Shown here in pieces: positions 57,350 to 64,000 of a stretch of DNA of 64,000 bases. Source of the stretch: Cenococcum geophilum 1.58 (lineage: Eukaryota > Ascomycota > Dothideomycetes > Gloniales > Gloniaceae). Location: NCBI GenBank assembly GCA_001692895.1, contig KV748176.1, positions 3,224,001 through 3,288,000 on the forward strand, written 5' to 3'. Each line of letters starts with the position of its first letter. The stretch's first letter is position 1. A program made the translations under genes and the position numbers. The notes under the pieces were generated by a model, which had not been told where the DNA came from, made no database searches, and worked only from the letters and a program-made list of their open reading frames with translations.

Positions 57350-58800
57350 CCTGTGGCGGAAGCCAACGCAACATTTAAGAAACTCTAAGCTATAGCGATG
57401 TTTTCCTCAGACAGCCTAGGGGCTTTAATCCTCAAGTTTCGATATAGTTATTAGCTAGGTTAATACGTAGACCTAGTCCAAGAATGTTGTCTTATAGTGT
57501 TCCGTAAACTATCCCTATAAAATAAACACGTTCTTATTAGAGATTATAACCTATAAGTTATAGGCATACCTTCTTAAACGGGCACATTAACGCCGCAATA
57601 TCTTTCTTTGGCTTTACGGTATACCCCATAAGCGCTCCCCAAAAAGAAGTAATTACTATAGCGATACCCCTTTGTTAGGGAAGCCAACGTTAGCTTTTAG
57701 GGGAGGGCAGTTATTAATAAATCCTTAGGTATATCCAAATCTTAAATATCATAGTAGGGGAGGACGGACGCTTAGTAATATATAGAGCAATTGCGCCCTA
57801 GGGGCTAGAGATGCATATTACATTATTAACTTATTGCCTTATTATCCTTAAGACCTTACCAATTTTCTTTTACCTTATATTTCCCCGCATGCACAATCTA
57901 CCGCTCGAGCATTAGGCTAATATATAGTATACTTATTAACATAGATTCTGTTCTTCCCCTTATTATTATTATACTTATAGCCTACGTAGTCGCGGCCTTT
58001 AGTAATACTTATACCATTCTTATTACTAAAAGTCCTTTTATAACCTATATTATGCCTTATCTAATTACTTGTAATATAGTACATTTTATTATCCTTACTA
58101 TAGTATACGGATTATCGTTAGGTATTAGGTAGTAAGATGGGTTAAACTAAGCTCTCCTAAAGGCCGCTTTACTTCTTATAGCTACTTTAGAGGTAAGTAT
58201 AAAGCCTAAGTCCCTTATATATAACTAATACCTAGTTAGATTTTCACAGTAGCCATTTTTCTTCCCTTAAGTGCAAAGAATATATCCCTTATAGGTATTC
58301 CAAGATGGGTATATCTACTTGTAAGTTCCGTTGTTATAGTACTAGGGATATTTTTAATAATACTTTTTGCGATTATATATACGAAAATTCTAAATTGGGG
58401 CTCTAACACTAACTTTGCTAAAGTGGAACTGCTGCTATAAAAACCAAAACATATTGCGGAATACTAGCCATCCTTCTCTTTGGGAGTATAATTATCCTTT
58501 CCTTCTATATAGACTACGGCAAGCCCGTATTTGGCTCGCAAACCGCAAAAATTAGAGACTAGGGTTGGCTACAAGCTAGTTTATACGGATTTTTTATTAT
58601 CGCGATTTATATAGCCATAGGCGTGTTATCAAAATTCCCGGAATAAGGTTATAATATAGACTGGGTATATCTTTACGAACTACTTTTCTTTTAGTTACTA
58701 ACATTTACAGGTCCTTCTTTTAATAATATCCGTCTTAAACCTTCGCGTTATACTATACAGTAGCATTAAACACCTTAAACCATCCTCTCTCCCAAATCGA
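57350..58800 (+). pseudogene. Multi-membrane-span protein relic, with one candidate intron
   Basis: Plus-strand frames give several strongly hydrophobic segments: LIIIILIAYVVAAFSNTYTI, YLITCNIVHFIILTIVYGLS, and after a frame change VYLLVSSVVIVLGIFLIILF. A typical small fungal intron separates the last two: GTAAGT at 58195, a TAACTAAT branch-like motif and TTAG at about 58240. Splicing it joins the two hydrophobic frames. At least three or four transmembrane helices are implied. A ferric-reductase or transporter identity was considered, but no haem-ligand His pattern or signature was seen. Stops are RIP-type. A Pro-rich run (PPPPPP) follows near 58890. Confidence 0.45.
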
Positions 58801-60689
58801 TATACCAGTAAAGATAATATATTAACTATCGATCTATGCTTAATAACTGCTGGCAAATCATCTGTTAATATAGATCTAAAATTAATACCTCCTCCTCCTC
58901 CTCCTCTTCTTCTACTAGTTTATAAAACTAAGTTACCGGATAGGATCTACCATCATCCATAAGTTCCCCCTTATCGTATTACCAGTTTATTATCTAACGC
59001 TACTAAAGCCCAAATAGAATAAAGACTATAACATTGTTATAAGTCCATATTTCTTTAAACTAGAAGGAACCGAGGAAATAGAGAAAATGGATACCATAGT
59101 TATACAATTAATATTTATCTCCTTATGTTTTTTCCAGGATCTTGATATTATAGGTGTTATGAATTTCCACTATTAGTAGATTAGATCTCCAAACGCAATT
59201 ACGATTAACTTTCTTATATTTTAGTTAGACCACCTCCGCTGTAATATAAGAAATCTGCAATTCTATTCCGATAGTCGTTCGTTAAATTAAGTTAATAAAG
59301 GCAGTGCCCGTCTAACCTTTGCTTTACTACCTAAACTAGTAGAGCTACCGCCAGTCTAAATTAACAATAAAACGCCACTAGACTGATTCGCCAGAGTACC
59401 TATCCGTAATAATCCTAACAGTGCCCTCGTCCGGCTAATGAATTGCGCCTCTCCATGCTTCCTCTAGCAATCTCTTACCCTTCCGTATAGCAGTCCGCTC
59501 CCTAACAGTCTGTCTTTTCAACTTTTCATATCCTACACTTCTACTATCTTAATTGTGAATCTTAACACTTTCTAAGTATGGTATTAAATGATATTACTTA
59601 CATAAGTATTTAGTTATCTAGTTATTATTCATATATACTAAGCTAATATCTTATCTTTAGGTTCTTGAGGTTAAGACGGACGGATACATCCTTTAGGGAG
59701 ACTAGTTAGAAAAACTAAGAACTTAAAAGCAGAGACAAGTTACAATATCACTTATAGGCATATAGCTTATTATCAGGTGGGTAATAGGAGACAGTTAACA
59801 ATTTACGTCCTAACTAAATGTTAGAGACTTAACTCCACGCTTCTCTATAGTTATTATAGAATTTTCTTAGTTCTATACATACAAGTATATTAGCGCGCTA
59901 ATTTTATAAAAATCTAGCAAATTCTTAAAGTATATAGCTCCTAAGCGCAGTATAAATCCTTCCAGGAATCTTCCGGGAATTACCCTACCACGGACTTCAA
60001 GACAAGCGGCTATAAACCATACACATTCATAGGCAGCCACCTTAATTTAGGTAAACACGTCCGATTAGGGAGCCAACCATAACACAGACCATAAACGCTA
60101 ACTTAGATGCAACATTCCTTCTTCTATATCTACCCCTTACCCGATACCATAGGTTATAGCCATAGAAATGGTAAGTGCAAGCCCATTTCCCCCCCCGTTC
60201 AGTCTCTCTATTAGACCTTATCTAACGGATCTGCGGGAGATCCTTAATAATAGATAATGCAAGCCTCTTTTATAACCCCTTAAACTTAATAAGCCTTTAG
60301 CACAATTACTTAACGCTAACGGTGCCTTATAGGGAGCTAGTCGGGTTCTCCCTTATATTGACTTCAATTTATCTTCCTCTCTAGATTAAAGCAGATCTTA
60401 TTATATAGCAAACCATTTACCTATGTCTTTTAATTTTCTAAACGAGTTAATACCTTTAATGCTAGCCATTTATAGGACCAATTCTAATACCGATGTTTTA
60501 ATGCAGATTCGAGGGTTGCTAGACGACTATGACAAAATTTGGTAACCGCCTTCGTTACAAAAGAAAAGCCCACGGACTATACGTCGGCCGTAAGTCTTAT
60601 CTCTACTTATATTCAGATTGCAATAAATCTCAAGAAGGCAAGGGATTTAACGAGCTGTGGAAATTAGAAGCCTATATAAGAAGACACAT
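58801..60689. other. RIP-degraded sequence, no assignable gene
   Basis: It contains a cctcctcctcctcctct simple repeat at about 58888-58906 and scattered short coding-like patches, but no recognisable domain or terminal repeats. Confidence 0.45.
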
Positions 60690-62215
60690 TTAGAACCCGA
60701 ATTTAACCCCAAGCTATATCGCAACGCCCCCTTAGACAAACCTAGATTCGGTAGGGCCGAGTTCCAATCCCTAACCGGCGACGGATACTCTAGTATGGCC
60801 GTTTAAATGCAATAGTCAATATATTCCTGGCATACTTAAGTTACTAATATATATTAAGTGTTAATTAGTTAGCAGGATACCCGCCTAGCCTTCCACCCAA
60901 TACTATTCCTTTCTAATAAAGACCAAATAATCCGAGTTTTAGAAAGCTATATAAGGGCTCAGAGCAGCTAGACTATATAGCGCCTCTATAAGGTTTAATA
61001 AGTTAGGATGCCAATTCTTAGCTAATGACGAGTAACTCGGCGTGGTCTTCCGAATATATCTCAGATGCCCGTCACGCTATTGCCGGTATGTCTATATTTC
61101 TCCTTAGCTTACTAATACGTAGTGGGCATTAATAAGACATAAGTTATCAGATCCGCGCGCGCAGGAATTAAATCTAATAATGTCCTGCCCTTTCCCCTCT
61201 ACACCCCCTCCTAACAGCCCATATATTAAATACCAGGCAAGTAATAGACAGTACTGTTAGGCCTTTAAAATAACTACCAGCTACACTATAGATCCCTACG
61301 ACCGTAGTACACAGCAGATATACCCTAAAAGTGGCAGTAACATTATAGTCCTTACAAATGAAGGTGGCTCTCCCTATGCCTTTAACATGGCCTACGTCCG
61401 TTAAATATATTAAGTCTTATTTAATCTACAATTATCACCACGTCTACTATTTTTATTAAATGCTAATATAATTCATCTACAGAGCTTAAAATACTTCAAT
61501 TACTGCTTAAACAAGCTAGGAATATATCCCAGTTTAACGTAAAACTATTAATACGGATTCCAAAGACAAACAATATATATATTAGAGAGATTCAGGAGTG
61601 CTATATAGCGCATCCAGAGTTAGTAGAGCATCAACCACTTCAGAATAAAACCCTTTAGATAGCTAGCCCTCCATCCTCAGAAATATTTAGCAATTTACTT
61701 GCCCGGTCGGGTATAACAACCAGGCAGATAGAACCATAGCAAACCCTCCCAGCAATTCCCAATAGCCCCTTAGAAACGCACAAAGGCTATCTATTCATAC
61801 CTCTTATATAGTAGGAAAAGACCTCTCCTACAGACAGCGACAACACTCCCGCTTCAGAACCGTCTACACTAGCTCCACAAATAAATTGTAATATCTGTTA
61901 CAATAGCTACACTAGTAGGTTAAGCATGCTTCGACATAAACAATCTCATAAGTTCGGCTTTACGTTACAACTCTTTTTTATTTCTAATATAAATAGATAC
62001 ATTAAATCCAAAATATAACTGCCGGAAATGCAATAAAAACTTTTCACGAGCGGACACTTTTGCTAAGCACCTGCAAGTTTATATAAATAGAGAAGCATCT
62101 AATAGAGACTTTTGCAGTTAGAAAGCCTATTCTAACTGCCGGGCTTCCAAAGTAAAATGTAATAGGAGAAACACTCGTTATGTAAGAAAGAGATAGTTTA
62201 GTAGTACGGCTGCAG
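60690..62215 (+). pseudogene. Zinc-finger transcription factor relic (C2H2, possible Zn2Cys6)
   Basis: The plus-strand frame first gives an N-terminal region (NPKLYRNAPLDKPRFGRAEF; FHPILFLSNKDQIIRVLESY), then a Ser/Pro-rich part (SPTDSDNTPASEPSTLAPQ). From 61887 it reads CNICYNSYTSRLSMLRHKQSH, a complete C2H2 finger (C-x2-C-x12-H-x4-H). After a short interruption, probably an intron, CRKCNKNFSRADTFAKHLQ gives a second finger whose last His looks changed to Tyr. Then SNCRASKVKCNRRN resembles the start of a Zn(II)2Cys6 cluster, with its first Cys now Tyr. Tandem C2H2 plus Zn2Cys6 is a known fungal regulator architecture. Conserved upstream blocks may belong to a separate gene. Stops are RIP-type. 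Confidence 0.55.
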
Positions 62216-63473
62216 CTAGGAGGATAATGTAATAACAGTGTTTACTTTTAATCGTCTTAATAGTTAAGGATTTTAATTATAAAGTCATTGTCTTTATGTT
62301 AAGAATCGAGGCTAGCTTACTAGCCTCCTTAATATTGTATTATATAGCTACTAGCCTCTACTAAAGAGATGAATTAAGTCAACCATTATATTTTAACACT
62401 TTATTGCGAAATTTATCGAGGACTGCGCAACATTAGAAGTAGTCGAAACGTATTTAGTTAGGCATTTATAAAGTTCTATTACACCAACTTATAGCTAAAT
62501 TAGCCTAACCAGTAGTAGGATCTTCTAGTATTTGCAACTATAATAATACTATAAAGATGAAGGTATAAACTGGGACACGCATTACAAAGAATTATTAAAC
62601 CCTTAATTTATAGCATATAATAGAAGTAAGTCTTTGGATATGGTAATTAGGCACCACATAAAGAAGTTAAGGCACCGTAATAATGTATATTTACGCTATG
62701 CATTCCTGTTCTAAGCGGACTCTTAAACACGTAGGGTCAGATAGATAACTCTGCCAAGATTTCCTGCCAATATTATCTGTCCAAGTGTTTAAATAGGCGT
62801 CTTAACTCTAGGGCAGGCTATTAGTTAATAGAGCTAAGATAATAGAATACAGATAAAGTGGGACCATGTGAAAGTTAGAACTAAATACCTACAAAAATAA
62901 TACTAGAGAGGAAAATAAACGAAAGAAGCGTAGAGAGAAAAAGAGGCTTAGAGAGGAGACGCAATATCGGCCTCCCCAAATCTAGCGTATTTATTCAAGG
63001 TAGTCCATGCCGAGATTGCAACGGTAGCATATAGGCCGCAAGAGTAGAAACAACAGTCAAATATTTAGGAGTCGTTAGCTAAGAGAGCGTGCATCTCAGT
63101 ATTGGTCGTAATTAGAGGTTTAGTATTAAGAGGCGGGCGCAGGCCATGAGGATAGGGCTTCGTAGTAGGGGTAATGCTAGGGCAGAAGTGGAATTCAAGG
63201 GAGAAAGAGCTGGTAGAGAGGGCAGTAAAGGCGATGGAGCATTTTATAGACGTCAAAAGCGGCGGTCAGCTAAGCGAGAGAGCGATGCCTAAAAACGGGA
63301 GTCAGGGCCCCGCTAAACTTAAATAGGCAGCGCACCTAGGCACAAATTACCCATGCATCTCTTTAATAACTTAATAAAACTAAATAGCTATTTAATTTTT
63401 ACTACTTTACTTTATAATTTATATTAAATTTTTTTTAAATTATTAGATAATTTTATTAAAGAAAGTTATAACA
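62216..63473. other. Degraded sequence, perhaps the 3' half of the zinc-finger relic
   Basis: Coding-like patches on the plus strand (FIEDCATLEVVETYLVRHL near 62405; HYKELLNP near 62583) could belong to a regulatory middle domain of the zinc-finger protein. From 62880 to 63290 the sequence is purine-rich and less damaged (agagaggagacgcaatatcgg). The reverse open stretch at 63065-63256 is a probable chance product of this composition. Confidence 0.35.
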
Positions 63474-63695
63474 TAGGTAATGGGGTTTTGACCGCACCCT
63501 GGGTTATAACCGTTTTAAACATCAAAACTTTACCTAGGTTGTATCTATCACGCCTAGGTAAGCCTTAGCACAACACACCGCCTTTTAAATATATGTATTG
63601 CTTTAATTTTGGCAGAACAACAAAACTTTACTTAAAATAGTAGGTGGTACACTAGCGCGGTTAAAACTAGGGTGTAATTAAAACCCCGTTACCTA
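63474..63695 (+). mobile_element. TIR element (MITE family A), copy 2, uninterrupted
   Basis: 222 bp, beginning TAGGTAATGGGGTTTTGACC and ending in its near inverse (aaccccgttaccta). TIRs are about 40 bp with RIP-type differences. It is homologous, in the opposite orientation, to 4646-5243 over its full length. TA lies at both termini. It is non-coding. Confidence 0.8.
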
Positions 63696-64000
63696 CGTTA
63701 ATTTAAATAATATTTAGTTTTATTAAGTTATTAAAGAGATGCACGGTTATATATAGGTAAAATTTATATATAAAGCAAATTTGCATTAAGCCTATAATTG
63801 GCATTAAGCCCAGAAGGGCTAAGAGCTTACTCTTAGCGCGTTACGCTAGGCATAGCTAAATTAGCCCAAATAGCAGTAGCGACTCTCGCGGATCGCGTGG
63901 GGTTCCTGCTTACATCCTTACAGATAAATAACTCAGCTAAGATATTTTGTGTTCTTTTAAGGCGGTATAGGAAACTGGTCGTAAACAAAGCTATAACACA
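63696..64000. other. Terminal flank, nothing recognised
   Basis: AT-rich flank followed by a slightly GC-richer stretch (gcgactctcgcggatcgcgtgg). No gene, RNA or repeat end is supported before the window stops. Confidence 0.4.

Noticed and set aside
57350-58800. Ferric reductase (another Starship-associated family)
   Set aside because: Hydrophobic spans are present, but no paired His pattern and no FAD- or NAD-binding motifs were seen. Left as an unknown membrane protein.
1-64000. Bacterial-type features, CRISPR arrays, rRNA or tRNA genes
   Set aside because: Introns, LTR elements, RIP signature and fungal families point to an ascomycete. No spaced repeat array or RNA gene structure was found.

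Overview
This window looks like a heavily mutated, gene-poor accessory or heterochromatic block of a filamentous ascomycete (Pezizomycotina). It is AT-rich. TpA is everywhere, CpA and TpG (hence ATG) are scarce, and CpG is fairly well kept. That is the footprint of repeat-induced point mutation (RIP, CpA to TpA on both strands). No gene is open over a normal length. Coding relics are recognised because one frame stays coherent for hundreds of bases, broken mainly at codons that RIP makes from Gln or Trp.

Layout. 1-561: a reverse-strand Gln/Leu-rich relic. 3.3-4.6 kb: a protein-kinase-like relic. 4.6-5.2 kb: a TIR element with another element inside it; a second copy lies inverted at 63.5 kb. 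5.7-6.2 kb: a small coiled-coil relic. 6.4-7.4 kb: an array of palindromes of the type CCCGTACGGGA. 7.4-12.1 kb: three unrecognised relics. 14.4-15.4 kb: a GC-richer island with little RIP. 16.3-16.9 kb: a MADS-box relic. 17.4-25.6 kb: a divergent pair, a DUF3723-type gene (minus) and a patatin-like phospholipase gene (plus) that still shows both catalytic motifs. 26.3-27.6 kb: an unknown relic. 28.5-30.7 kb: a short gag-only LTR element. 30.8-33.4 kb: a lysine-rich relic. 33.7-34.4 kb: a 782-bp element with 69-bp TIRs. 34.4-37.9 kb: a long reverse relic with a proline-rich start and GNAT-like end. 39.0-39.4 kb: a hAT-like MITE. 39.8-43.4 kb: unknown relics. 43.5-46.1 kb: a reverse Copia-type fossil inside an 81-bp tandem repeat. 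47.8-48.0 kb: a second 81-bp tandem array. 48.05-56.97 kb: a complete-ended Ty3/Gypsy chromovirus fossil. 57.3-58.8 kb: a multi-membrane-span relic. 60.7-62.2 kb: a zinc-finger transcription factor relic.

How the parts relate. The DUF3723 and patatin-like (PLP) genes are among the accessory families reported as enriched in Starship giant transposons. Side by side and divergent, with kinase-like, MADS-box and zinc-finger relics in the same block, they suggest a RIP-killed accessory region of that kind. I could not find a tyrosine-recombinase captain (DUF3435), so this remains an inference. The three LTR elements arrived at different times: LTR differences are about 22/215 (Gypsy), 9/167 (gag-only) and 3/187 (Copia), all transitions. 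All three sit in or directly beside tandem repeats. No rRNA, tRNA or CRISPR is supported.
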